DNA from: Aurifilum marmelostoma | Taxonomy: Eukaryota > Ascomycota > Sordariomycetes > Diaporthales > Cryphonectriaceae | DNA length: 64,000 bases | Assembly (NCBI GenBank): GCA_027559495.1 | Contig: JAMXSV010000028.1 | Coordinates: 2,170,001-2,234,000 of the forward strand | Reading direction: 5' to 3' | Part shown: positions 46,584 through 57,197 of the stretch, one piece after another | Layout: every line of letters starts with the position of its first letter | How positions within the stretch are numbered: the stretch's first letter is position 1 | The notes under the pieces: model-generated | Told to the model about the DNA's origin: nothing | The model's database searches: none | Seen by the model: the letters and a program-made list of their open reading frames with translations, nothing else | Made by a program: the position numbers and the translations under genes

Positions 46584-47360
46584 TCAGCCAGAAATGATCT
46601 CGTTGACGGCGTCCACCACGCCCTGCGTCGCAACAAAATTAGGGCAATGACCAGACTCGACGGTGAATTCTGCAACCTTGCGCCCTGCCTTCTCGAGAGT
46701 CTCAACCATACTCTGCTGTTCCGGGGTAGGAATCATGGCGTCGGTCGCTGTATGGATATAGGCGACCGGAATCTCCCTCCAGGCAGCTTTCTCGAGAGGT
46801 TGCATCATGCCCTTGCCGTGCCAGCGGCAAAGACTTTTGACATAGGCTTCAATTTCAGCCTCGTTGATGTCAGGACCTCTGAGGCCGAGGAACGCGACAG
46901 GGTCACGGAGAACGATGGTCTGGTCCTCAGCCATATCGAAGACCAGGCTCACATTGTCAAGGTTTCCGAATTCTTTGAATTTATCGAATGTAGACATGCC
47001 TTCAGGGAGGGCATAGCCTATCATATAGACCAAGGTAGAGACGCCCCCTTTGAGCCCTTGAGAAGCGCGGGTCTCAAGTCCGAGTCCACATAGTGCGTTG
47101 CTCATAACTTGAGCGCCGTACGAGTGACCAATAGCTACAACTGTACGACCTGCATAGACGAGGCTCTCAACGTAGCTCCGGATCAAGCTGGTATCGTCTG
47201 TCATGTCGGCGTTGGGCGGACGAGCTTCGTTGCACGTCGGCAGGCGTGGAACATGGACTTCGTAGCCACAGGATCGAAGAGCAATGGCAAGTTTTTCATA
47301 GCTCTCTGGGGTGTGGAAGGCACCACCGATAATGACGATTGTGGGCTTATTGGTAGCCAT
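46584..47360 (-). CDS. Alpha/beta hydrolase (methyl-esterase-like)
   Basis: Single-exon cytosolic hydrolase of 258 aa starting at the ATG at 47360 (MATNKPTIVIIGGAFHTPES); the frame stays open further upstream but that extension looks unlike the family. It has an N-terminal strand with IIGGAFHTP as oxyanion site, the nucleophile elbow AIGHSYGAQV, and the C-terminal catalytic His in VESGHCPNF. TDAMIPTPEQQ precedes that His and supplies the acid region. This is the AB-hydrolase-6 type often found in fungal metabolite clusters, where members act as esterases, lactonases or dehydrating enzymes. It is divergent from the P450. Substrate unknown. Confidence 0.85.
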   Translation of the reverse strand: MATNKPTIVIIGGAFHTPESYEKLAIALRSCGYEVHVPRLPTCNEARPPNADMTDDTSLIRSYVESLVYAGRTVVAIGHSYGAQVMSNALCGLGLETRASQGLKGGVSTLVYMIGYALPEGMSTFDKFKEFGNLDNVSLVFDMAEDQTIVLRDPVAFLGLRGPDINEAEIEAYVKSLCRWHGKGMMQPLEKAAWREIPVAYIHTATDAMIPTPEQQSMVETLEKAGRKVAEFTVESGHCPNFVATQGVVDAVNEIISG

Positions 47361-48837
47361 AATGCAGGTTGGAGAAGTCAACAATAAGAGTCTGAATAGA
47401 TAAAATTCAGGATTAGGGTAGATTGTGTCGAGGGTATATGAGAGGTGTGCTTGTAATCCAGAATAAGCCGGACTCTTTAAGTCTTGGGTTACTCTGCCCG
47501 CGGGAGAAAACAGACTCGGTCGAAGAAGGAAGTCTAATGCATCCGACAATAGAGACCAGGAAGGCCGGAGATAGACGTATTTTGATGTCCAGGGTACACG
47601 CCACTGCAAGTTCCGTCGCCAGCTCGGACTCTTAGCTAGCCGGACAGTGCGGAAAACTGACTACGTCCTGTGGCGATTCAGATCATATTGTGGCATCCCA
47701 TATGGGGTCCAGGTTTCAATGCAGAAAGCTATTCCGTTTTGCAATAGTCCAAATTCCCATTTGAATACCAAGCGCCTCCGAATGCAACGTGATACCAATT
47801 CCCGGCCCCCAATGACACTAGATACAGGACTATTTCCGGCCCCCAATAATACGAATTGCACGATACTTATTTCTAGCCCCAACGATACCAAATGCGCAGG
47901 ACTTATTCTCGGCCCCCTATGATACTAAATGCACGATATTTGGTTGCTGGCCCCCAATGATACTCAATATAGGACTATTTCCGGCCCCCAATAATACAAA
48001 TTGCACGATACTTGTTTCTAGCCCCCAATGATACCAAATGCACAGGACTTATTTTCGGCCCCCTATGATACTAAATGCACAATACTTGGTTCCCGGCCCC
48101 TAACGGCCCGCCTTCACAAGACTGTCCTGCAGGCATATGCAGCTAATGCATAGCCCAGCTGCACGCACCCTGCGTTACATGCATAGTGGACACAAGGCTT
48201 GTATCTGCTGGTCGAGTGGGCATATTCCCAGGCGGCTAATGTGCGAAAGTGATTGGTTCGGTTTTAAGCTGGGGCACTGCTGAGTTAATTAGTCATATTT
48301 GTCAGAGCACCTATCACGTAGGCACGGCGAAGAAACAATGGTAGATTCGATGGACTGTACTAAGTAGGTCTCTGTTGGTACAGAAGCTGATTCTTGCAGT
48401 GTGCAAGAATAGGTGTGGCGTGAGGCCAGCTATTTGAGGGGAAAGGGGCTGTGCAGCACTAGCGCCCCGTTAGCGCTCCTGTGGCTGGCCTGACAATATT
48501 GGGTAATTAAGTCCAGGCGTCTGGAAGCCCAATGCGTACGATTATGCCATCGCAAATGTATGTGCTATAGCATGGGATGACTGCGAATTTCACTACTCAA
48601 AATTCTTTCATTAGCCCCTCCATTCATCACATTGCCTTTTGCGGGACATTAGCTGTCTATCCCGTGCCACATATTTATGTATAGCTAGACAGCATATTTT
48701 TTCAAAACAGAAGCTAATATGATATTGCTTGTTCTGTAATTAGATTTGAAAGGTTTCAGCAGACGCTCACATCCCACCAAGCTGCTCTGCACCGAATCTG
48801 GTGTTTCATGTGAGAACTGCTCCCACACATCACGAAC
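47361..48837. other. Divergent region with minisatellite between hydrolase and P450
   Basis: About 1.5 kb. It contains the tandem repeat described separately at about 47811-48100, and unremarkable AT-moderate DNA on either side. No supported gene. It should hold the promoters of the hydrolase (-) and P450 (+). Confidence 0.6.
47811..48100. repeat. Minisatellite: ~36-bp units in a 145-bp higher-order repeat
   Basis: Units of 34, 36, 37 and 38 bp follow the pattern CCCCCAATGATACNAAATGCACGATACTT plus a short spacer. Four such units form a 145-bp block. A second block starts at 47956 with the same order of unit variants (first unit with AGGACTATTTCCGG, second with AATAATAC, third with CAGGACTTATT, fourth with CCCCCTATGATAC). 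Degenerate unit-like sequence extends left to about 47770. Confidence 0.9.
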
Positions 48838-50838
48838 ATGGAGCTTTCAAGGCCTCTGTGCCCAATGAACGTCGCCACGGCATTTCTCACTGGTGTGCTG
48901 CTTCATCACAGCCTCTTCATTCATGGCGAATGGCATCTTCAGGCACCGAAGATTGTCATCTGCCACATAGCAGGCTTCACTGGCTTGCTTACTTGGCAGC
49001 ATGCTCTTAGTTCTGATTTCTTTCTCTACAACTTTGCCACAGCGATGGTGCCAGCGATTGCCTACCTGTTTGGCATGTTTCTCAGTATAGGAGTCTACCG
49101 ACTGTTCTTTCATCGATTGAAAGCATTTCCAGGACCCCGACTTGCTGCTCTGTCAAAGCTATGGCATGTTTGGAAATGTCGTGACTCTCGGGGTCATCAT
49201 GTTTTGGAGTCCTGGCATCAGGAATATGGCACATTTGTGCGAACAGGTCAGGCAAATCCATCATAACCTTGTTAGAAGTATTACTGAAACATTCCAAGGT
49301 CCAAATGAGGTCACGATATTCCATCCAGCAGCATTGGAAATGTTGGATAGTCCAAAGAATGGTACTGTGCGGGCAGACTGGTATGACGTTCTCTACCCGA
49401 GGATATTCAGTGTCTTTACTCGGGACAAGGCGGTACATACTGTTCGAAGGAAACTGTGGGACCAAGCTTTGAACTCAGTGGGTGAGTTTCGCTTGCTTTT
49501 GCTCCCGACCGACCGTTGCCAAAGCTGACTGGTTCAGCGCTGTCTTCATACTACGAGAGACTTGCACACTATGCTCGAGTTCTGGAAGGCATCATTAGCG
49601 ATCATGAGACACAGCCAGTGCTAATGAACGACTTGATATCGTGGTTTGCCTTTGACTGTATGGGAGACTTTGGGTTCGGCAAGGACTTTGGTATGATGAA
49701 GAGGCGAGGCTGGATTGAGGCTGTCGTCTATATGCATTCCTCATGGTCACTGCTCGGCGTCTTCAGTCCAGCAATCTGGCTCCCAAGGATTGCGTTTTCA
49801 TTTATGCCTGTCTGGAAGGTCAGGCACTGGTTCAAAGCCCTCAAATTCTCTGATGGTCTATTGGACGCTCGTATGACAGTAAGTATATATTCCCGGAACT
49901 ACTACCCTAGCGAGTTTAACGATTACTCGAACAGAACGGTACGGATAAGCCAGACATTGTCTCAGCATTCATTGAAGATTACGAACAACGCGGCCATAGT
50001 AAGCTCAATAAATTGATGCTCGACGGGGACGCTGGTATTTTGATGTTTACTGGCAGGTGTGTTTCAACTTCTCCCCCCGACTTAAAACCTCGATTGTTAA
50101 TGTATCCGAACCATCCCAGCGACACAACTGCAGCAACCCTGATAATGCTTCTTTATCACATTGCTCGCTATCCCTTGCACGCAACCAAAATACAAGCTGA
50201 GTTAGACGGTGTTGATATCACAAACGTCAGCGCCTTAACTACGCTTCCTCATCTCACGGGTACTATCAATGAGTCAATGAGGCTTCTCCCTGCAGCTTTG
50301 ACTACGAGTCCCGGCTCCAGAGTCACACCGCCTGAGGGTTTGACATTTGAAGGAACATATATTCCAGGAGGGGTGAAGCTTTGCACGGCACGATATTCGA
50401 TTGGCAGAAGTAAGTCCAGCAATATTGTTGTCCTCGTGTTCTCATACGAGTCTGACTCGCATCTAGTGCCAGCTGCGTACGAAGACCCTGAGGCCTTTAT
50501 CCCAGAGAGGTGGTACAGCCGACCTGAGATGATTAAAGACAAACGAGCCTTTTCTCCCTTTGGGATTGGTAAGATCAACTACTCTGCCGGATATGGTAGG
50601 CACTGGTGAGTTCAGTGAGCTGACGTTGAGTTATGTTTGTCTAGGCCGCTACGGTTGTGCTGGGAAGCCAATTGCCATGGCTCAACTTCGCCTTGTTGTA
50701 GCACTGTTGTTGAGCAAGTATGATCTCTCATTTGATGAAAGCGAGAAGGATGGGGAAGCTGTGGAAAGATACCTGCGGGATCAAGCGACAGCTAATCCTG
50801 GCCCATTAGTGCTGCGATTCAAGAAAAGAGTAGATTAG
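48838..50838 (+). CDS. Cytochrome P450 monooxygenase
   Basis: Membrane-anchored P450, 546 aa, seven exons: 48838-49246, 49299-49481, 49538-49878, 49935-50056, 50120-50409, 50467-50568 and 50645-50838. All junctions keep frame. The N-terminus is unusual, with about three hydrophobic segments before the proline-rich hinge (AFPGPRLAALSKLW). The helix I motif is FTGSDTTAATL (split by intron 4); the helix K motif ExxR is in NESMRLLP; PERW is present (FIPERWYSR). The heme ligand is in FGIGRYGCAGKP, matching FxxGxxxCxG, and is split by intron 6. N-terminal architecture and order resemble fungal tryprostatin-6-hydroxylase-like P450s. It would oxidise the cluster product at the ER; site unknown. No broken motif was seen. 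Confidence 0.9.
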
Positions 50839-51650
50839 TTGCGTATTGATACCGCGATTCCGTCCTTGCGCACTCCTTGTCTGGCCTAGACGGCCCCGGG
50901 TTGTGACCAGTGTGATCATCGTCTCACCACCCTTGCAAGGGCTTTTGGGGTCTTTATACCCTGCTTAACCTATACCTCTGCCAGAAGCATTATGATAATC
51001 TTGTATTATATTTTAAACTTGCCATAGCCCTAATATAGGATAAGCTGTCAGTAGGCTCGTTTAGACAAGATCATATCCCCTTGGCTTAGGGCCTTAATCA
51101 GGGCTCTCAGGCCTAGCTAGCACCTTTGCATAATAGCGGGGGAATATAGGAGTAAACGTTACAGCCTTTGTGCTGACCAACATATCGCAAGAGTCAGAGG
51201 ATTGCTTCTAAGAAGCATCTGGTTTCTGTATAATTCTCGAGTTTTATAGCTATATTTGTCTCTGCTGCTAATAGTCTGGTCATGTTTTTGATGCACTGGT
51301 GGAATGTACCATGAATAAAGGGTGAATTTGCAGGGAACCCCCTAGAGTGAATCACTGACGGTCCGCCCCTCTTCACTAAGGCTATTTTTGATAGGGATAC
51401 CCTCTGCCTATATCCATGGTTCCAATAAAAAAGGAGAGACATTCTTCCATAATAAACTTGCAATGCTCCGCACAGCCAGAGCTGCCCATCCGTTTTTCTC
51501 TGGTCCCGTCCCCGTCCATCCTAAGCCACGGGGGTTGGAACTATCGCCGTCCTCACATTCCATAACCAAGAAGAGTAAACAAATCGTCTCTTGTCGGTCG
51601 TTGGAACAGGCCAGTCGTGGCGCATCCACGACTGCATCAGACGGCGCCGC
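50839..51650. other. Gene-free, TpA-rich right flank of the cluster
   Basis: From about 50990 to 51260 the sequence is enriched in TA steps and lacks open frames, like the stretch on the other side of the cluster. It resembles a degenerate repeat relic. Nothing coding seen. Confidence 0.5.
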
Positions 51651-52113
51651 TCAAGAGCAGATCGCCTTGTACGCGGCCAGTCCCGCACCGGTGGCATCGT
51701 AACATTCCCCAGTAGCGAGCTTGACCTCATCCGTCGTACACCCGAGGTCCGAGTAGACGTAGACTGTTTAAGATTGTTGCGATTAGTTCAGCGGAGGATC
51801 TTCAACAAGGGAGAGAGAAAAGAAGGAAAAAAAAGCAAGCAGTAGGCGGTCGCTTTTCCTTACGGTCACACCCGTCGATGTCGATATCTATTAGGAAAAT
51901 AGACCCAACGGTGATATCGGCGTCGAACGGGACGCAGGCGTTGTCGTCGGACTTCAGGAGCGTGTAGATGCCCTGGCTCTCTGCAGAGCAGCCGGCCTCG
52001 CCGAAGGAGCGGAAGTCGATCATGTGCTTGTCCTGGCGGCGGGTGACGCTGGCGGCCGAGGAGGTGGCGGCGGCGAGGACGAGGGAGAGGAGGGTGGTGC
52101 TGGTGAACTGCAT
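51651..52113 (-). CDS. Small secreted cysteine-rich protein
   Basis: Predicted secreted protein of 120 aa. On the minus strand exon 1 is 52113-51864 and exon 2 is 51763-51651, with a GTAAGG donor, an AACAG acceptor and codon C|TC across the junction. Residues 1-21 form a signal peptide (MQFTSTTLLSLVLAAATSSAA). VTRRQ is a likely Kex2 cut site. The mature part has six cysteines (AGCSAES, NACVP, DGCDLY, LGCTT, GECYD, AICS), which could form three disulfides. Such proteins include fungal effectors and antimicrobial or surface proteins, but I recognise no family. It lies about 800 bp beyond the P450, across a TpA-rich stretch, so it is probably outside the metabolite cluster. Confidence 0.75.
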
Positions 52114-53916
52114 CTTGAAGGCTTTGATGTATGCGACGAGTGTCTTTTATGAGGTGAGCGGTAGTAATTGAATGTTGGGTTGGTTTTGGTGGACTGTAGA
52201 CATCTCAATGGCGATGGGATTAGAGGACTTACTTATAGTGATGATGATCTTCTAAACTTCAAAAGAAACCCCCCCCCCCTAGAAAAAAAAAAAACTTCCA
52301 AAAGAAAACTTCCAAAAGAAAAAACCCAAAAAGGAAAAAACCCAAAAAGAAAAACCCAAAAAGAGAAAACCAAAAAGCAACAAACCGAAAAGAAAAAAAC
52401 CGAGAAACGACGCAGGCCATCTACTTAAATTGTACAGTACACATCTTCTCCTCACATAGTATACATACAGTATGTATTTCTTTTCCCTGGATCAATCTAG
52501 CCCCTTTCCAAGAGAGAAACTACATCCTTGTGCGCGAGTTTAGGATCCACCAACCAAAGGCGGTATTCCCTATGGCTGAGCGGAGAGCTTGAATACGAGA
52601 AAAACAAAAACAAAAAGAAAGTTCTCTCCTTCCACGTTGCCACTGCGCTCCTCCTCCTCGTCCCCGTGTCTTGAAATCAAGAAGAATACTGGCTGGCTGG
52701 CTTGCCAGCGTTTAGGTGTCAGCCTCAGCCAGCAAGCCCTGGCTCCAGGAAATGGATCCTACTTGCGGCAAGCGCAGTGCAATGTTACATTCCGAAACTC
52801 GTCTCGGCCTCTTCGGCAGCTGCGCTTGGTGGCGTACTGCGAGGGGAAAGTAGAGACATCGTGTATGCATGACCGGGAAAGCAGATGTAGTTTGCATACA
52901 GGGAGAGGCTGGAGTCCGAATTCGAGACCCACCCCTCGGATTAGGTTACACTTCTACAATCAGATATATCCTCGTATATGTCGCATTACAATTCTCTTTA
53001 GGCGGTTCTGAAGCTAGCTACATCATATCTCGTGACATTGGAGCTATCAAAGTGGCTTCTGCGTAGCTTGTCTATGTTGTATGATTGCCTAGGACGATCA
53101 GTGACCATAACCATTCACAGCGTGATCTGGGAGAGATCCGAGGAAGGCAGAGCCTGGGAACTTGTCTCGGATAATTGTGCTGACCACCGCTTCTGATTAT
53201 TCTCCGCGGCAAGATTGGAAAAACTGAATAAATGATCCATCAGGTGTAAACCTAAGCCCAGAAGAATCCAAGAAGGTGGGCAAAAAGGCCCTTGCTCCCG
53301 CGAAAGAACTGGCTGTACGGCAGTCCAAGATCGTTCCACTGCATTGTCACAAACGAGAGGTTCTCTGAAATGCAACCGGGCTCGAAATCATTATGCTCCT
53401 GGTTGCCGATCCCCCGTCATGCGCCGCTTTTGTCCCTTCCCTCTGCATTCAGGAGCTTGCAACAAAATCCTCAGGGTTCGGGCCCGGCCTCAAATCATGA
53501 TGAAAGCATCTCAGTGGCGGAGATCTTCTGCGGGTAGGCCAAGGGTTCCATGGACCTTAAGCCAAGGGCATATATTTGTTTTCTTGCCTCAAGACTTGAA
53601 TCACCGCCACCATCACGGCACCAGGTGCCATTCGTCGGTGGGTGGTAGCTTGTTGTCATGGTTTCTTGGCGAAGAAACCACTCGGATGATCCGTCAGATC
53701 GAATCGCCCATTGACGATGGAATTGATCAGCAGCCAGCCCCAGAAATATGGAGTAGAGAAGACATGGACATCATGCCTAGCGCCGAAATATAGACTTATA
53801 TCTCAGGTCTCGTGTCGGCAATACGAGACGGATGCCATTAAGATGGCAGGCTGGAGGACGAAGCGAATGGTCTTCTCCCGAGACCACTCGCATGAGAGAG
53901 CCGGCGGTGGCTGCTT
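52114..53916. other. Gene-free interval with A-rich low-complexity tract
   Basis: 1.8 kb. A C10 run and an A-rich tract with repeated AAAACCCAAAAAG-like units occupy about 52268-52410, which is the upstream region of the small secreted protein gene. The rest (52430-53916) carries only short overlapping ORFs without coding character. Confidence 0.55.
52268..52410. repeat. A-rich low-complexity array (AAAAACCCAAAAAG-like)
   Basis: After a C10 run, short purine-rich units (CTTCCAAAAGAAAA twice, then AAAACCCAAAAAG-type units about four times) follow each other with small changes. Simple slippage repeat. Confidence 0.8.
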
Positions 53917-55647
53917 TCACTTCGTGTCCAATTTGCCCTCGACCTCCCGTGCCCACCACTCAGCCCAGTCCACGACCTTCTTTCCCCTCTTGGCCTCCTC
54001 GGCACAAAAGACCATGGCATGGCTCCTGATGACCTCATCTAGCGTGCAGCGTATGATTTCCTTCTGCGCCCTGTCACTCGTCCACCCTTCGTCGCGCTTG
54101 TTCTTGACGGCATCGATAGCCTCTACAAATTGTCTTGCCAGGCCTAGGTCACCACCGCCGTGGCCCATGCTCTCCATGCGCGGTGTGTGTGTGGTCGTCT
54201 TGCCGGTGTTGAAGTCCTCCACCGTGATCGTATATGAATCTGCGTAGATCTCCCCGTTGACGCCATATATGCGTGTGAACCGCTCACATTGTCGCTTGGT
54301 CTGGGCTACCATGTGAAAGGTCGCCTGCTTTGCACCTCGACCGCCCAGCCTGTCAGACATGGAAACAGCTCCGTCGCCGCCCTCTGGCGACGATGATGGT
54401 GGAAGAACATCGTCGTCCCAGGTGATGGTCACTACCTGCTCGTCTGCCACGTCGTTGTCGCTCTCGTAGACACATCGTCCGAACCAGTTACGCTTTGCAA
54501 TCTCCGTGTCTGGCATGTCCGGACTGTAATCCTCGGCCAGCTTCGCCATGAGTGCCCTCCGGCCCTCTTCGCCAGCGCCGAGGTCCTCAATCTCAGGGAG
54601 CACGATGCTCACAGGCCAGCCAACGGTGCCTGCTCCCAGTCCCATGAAGGGCTTGTCGCCGGTGTAGATGCGTTTTGCCGAGTACTTGCAAGTCTCCTCG
54701 ACCGGACACTGTAGACAGTTGGTCGCAGCTCCAGCGCCGACAGGTTTCCTGCTCTTTTTGAAGTACTGCAGCCTCCCACTGCTTGACACTGTGGACGGGA
54801 GGTGTGGCACAGCCTTCTGCCCGCCATCCTCATACCTGGCCGGCGAGCACAGAAGCCACAGAAGGACGTCCACATCGTGACAGCTCTTGGTCAGCAGGCT
54901 CGGGGCCGTAGTATCCTCTCTCCTCCAGTTGCCCCGCACGTAGCTATGCGTAAAATGCCACCAGCCGACCGGCTCCGTGTGAACGACGGAGAGCACGTCG
55001 CCGATGACCTTCTCCTCGAGCAGCAACCTGCGCAGCTCGACGTTGTGTGGGCTATACCGCAGCACATGCCCGATGGAGAAGACACAGGGCTCACCCCAGG
55101 CGCCGATATTGTCCCGCAGGGCTCGATACATCTCCACACAGTCTCCCAGCGTTGTGGCCAGAGGTTTCTCGCACATAATATGCAGACCACCCAGCGCCGC
55201 GAGCGCGACTACCACCTCGCGGTGCATCTCGTCCAACACACAGACGAATACCCCATCTACGCCCTTGGGAACGCCCTTGGCTCCAGGGACGGCAGCACGC
55301 CGGCGCCGTTCCTTTTCGTAAGCAATGAAGTCCGTCCATGAGCCGAAAGACTCACCCTCGGCGGGAGCTTTGTCACCACGAGGGCCCCAGACGTAGTTGC
55401 GACCGAATTGAGCGCGCTTGAAGGTATGGGGCTCGGCGACAGCAGCGATCGTGCCGTTGGTGGCAGTGTGTACGGCGTGAGCATAGGCCTGACCACGAGA
55501 GCCGGCGCCGATGACCAAGAGGCGAGGCGGGTCGGCGGATGGAGGAGGCCGGGTCGGCATTGTAAGTTGGATGTCCTTGTCCATCGAGACGACGGGACCT
55601 GGCTCGGCAATGAGCCTGGTCGGAGGTGAGTCCTCTACGCGACCCAT
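53917..55647 (-). CDS. Gfo/Idh/MocA-family NAD(P)-dependent oxidoreductase
   Basis: Intronless 576-aa oxidoreductase. The Rossmann motif is RLLVIGAGSRGQAYAHAV (about residues 43-60), preceded by a 40-residue leader with later alternative ATGs (MDKDIQ, MPTRPP). DGVFVCVLDEMHREVV and HIMCEKPLATT (about residues 160-166) form the EKP motif typical of the family. KSCHDVDVLLWLL carries the conserved HDxD segment. The central part contains NCLQCPVEETCKYSAK, a cysteine cluster seen in a subset of fungal members. The C-terminal domain ends with helical segments containing ARQFVEAIDAVK. Substrates in the family are sugars, inositols or related polyols. No substrate can be assigned here. Divergent from REX2. 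Confidence 0.88.
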   Translation of the reverse strand: MGRVEDSPPTRLIAEPGPVVSMDKDIQLTMPTRPPPSADPPRLLVIGAGSRGQAYAHAVHTATNGTIAAVAEPHTFKRAQFGRNYVWGPRGDKAPAEGESFGSWTDFIAYEKERRRRAAVPGAKGVPKGVDGVFVCVLDEMHREVVVALAALGGLHIMCEKPLATTLGDCVEMYRALRDNIGAWGEPCVFSIGHVLRYSPHNVELRRLLLEEKVIGDVLSVVHTEPVGWWHFTHSYVRGNWRREDTTAPSLLTKSCHDVDVLLWLLCSPARYEDGGQKAVPHLPSTVSSSGRLQYFKKSRKPVGAGAATNCLQCPVEETCKYSAKRIYTGDKPFMGLGAGTVGWPVSIVLPEIEDLGAGEEGRRALMAKLAEDYSPDMPDTEIAKRNWFGRCVYESDNDVADEQVVTITWDDDVLPPSSSPEGGDGAVSMSDRLGGRGAKQATFHMVAQTKRQCERFTRIYGVNGEIYADSYTITVEDFNTGKTTTHTPRMESMGHGGGDLGLARQFVEAIDAVKNKRDEGWTSDRAQKEIIRCTLDEVIRSHAMVFCAEEAKRGKKVVDWAEWWAREVEGKLDTK

Positions 55648-56464
55648 GATGAGAAGGCGATGGTATGTCTTTTAGGGTGAGAGTATACGGCAGCTAGAAG
55701 AATGGCGACTAGTTATGGACAGAGTGGATAGAAGGACAAGATCTGTCGCCGTCATATGTATATAGTCAGAAGGCTGTGACGAGAAAAGGGGGCAAAGAGA
55801 GAGACAAGAGGGAGATTGAGAGAGGGGAAGGTCATCTGTTGTATGATGCAGGTCCCAGTAGGTGCAGGCCGCAACGAGCGGTAAGAAGTACGCACCCGCT
55901 ACATACTACATTAGTGGTGGTGGTGGTGGTGCTAATAGTGGTCGTAGCAGTCGCAATGGCCTATAACTTTACACCGGCTAGAAGTAGATAAGGGGACCAC
56001 TCACCGGCAGGGGAAGCCTAAATTGTAGCGGTAGCGGATCTGCATCCCTAGCAACCCGCTATGCTTACCCCCCGCACTCCGCTATTCTACAGGCGCCATA
56101 TCACTAATGCAAGCCCGCTCATTCGTTCATCTTCACTGTTTTTAGCTGTATCGTGGTTTCCACCACGGAGAGAGATGCGCGAACGGATTTTGTGGTCCAC
56201 ACACCACGGCTCTCTTTTTGTCGATAGATGGCTGTAACCATAGCGGTTAGGACATCAAGATATCTAGGATCTAGTCGGCGGGGCACACACCACCCACCCT
56301 TCACCAAGCTTGGGCAGCCATCATTTTATACAACGTTACTTTGCCAAAACAAGCCTCTTCCCTGTTGGGTGCAGAAGACGCCCTCTCACCGGCAGCCCTC
56401 GATACGTACCTGCTCGACGATAACCACTGATCTTCCTCCTGTCTCCTCCGACAACAAGAGAAGC
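55648..56464. promoter_or_regulatory. Divergent promoter region oxidoreductase / REX2
   Basis: 0.8 kb. It carries a GA-rich stretch (55790-55830) and a (GTG)n run near 55911-55930. No gene seen. Confidence 0.5.
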
Positions 56465-57197
56465 ATGGCTTCTCAGAATAGTGATGCTGCCCCGTTGGTC
56501 TGGATCGACTGTGAGGTAAAGAGACGAAGAGAAAAAGCAGCAAAAAATCTGCACCCATATCCCGCAGCCTCGCATTATCATTATTGTCGTCGTCGTCGTC
56601 CTCACTATTGCCGTGGAATTTAGGAGGATCTTGTCATGTACTAACCCGCTGATACAGATGACTGGTCTGGACCCAGACAAGGAGGAGATCATTGAGATCT
56701 TCTGCCTCATCACCAACGGCAATCTGGACCTCCTCGACGCCGAGGGCTGGGGCACTGTTGTCCACCAATCCAAGGCCCGCATGGAGCAGATGGACGAGTG
56801 GTGTACTCGAACCCACGGCGAGACCGGCCTTACGGCGGCTGTCATTGCCTCGGAGGTGACACCAGAGCAAGCCGCCGACAGCCTCCTGTGCTATATCAAG
56901 AAGTACGTTCCGGACCGCCGCGTGGCGCTGCTGGCAGGCAACTCGGTCCACGCCGACAAGTCATTCTTGTCGAGGGGCCCATACCGCAGGGTCGTCGAGC
57001 ACTTGCACTACCGTATTCTAGACGTGAGCTCCATCAAAGAGGCGGCGAGGAGGTGGTGCCCGCAGGTAGCCGCGAGAGTACCACAGAAGAAGACGCTGCA
57101 CAAGGCGAGGGACGATATCCTGGAGAGCATTGAGGAGGCGAGATACTACAAGGATATTATCTTCCAGACGAGTAGGCATGCTCAGGGCAGCTCATAA
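56465..57197 (+). CDS. REX2: Oligoribonuclease (Rex2), DEDDh 3'-5' exonuclease
   Basis: Degrades 2-5 nt RNA fragments; in fungi and animals it acts in mitochondria and cytosol. Exon 1 is 56465-56515 (MASQNSDAAPLVWIDCE) and exon 2 is 56658-57197, coding 196 aa. The DEDDh residues are visible: IDCEMTGLD (D and E, joined across the intron), AGNSVHADKSFL (D), and the C-terminal HKARDDILESIEE (H and D). HYRILDVSSIKE is the conserved middle segment. No obvious mitochondrial presequence is encoded by this start; an alternative upstream start was not found. The C-terminal extension (TSRHAQGSS) is short. The call is very firm. Confidence 0.95.

Noticed and set aside
49516..50016. P450 fragments that look like a broken pseudogene
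   Set aside because: Six introns with standard borders reconnect all pieces in frame with every P450 motif intact.
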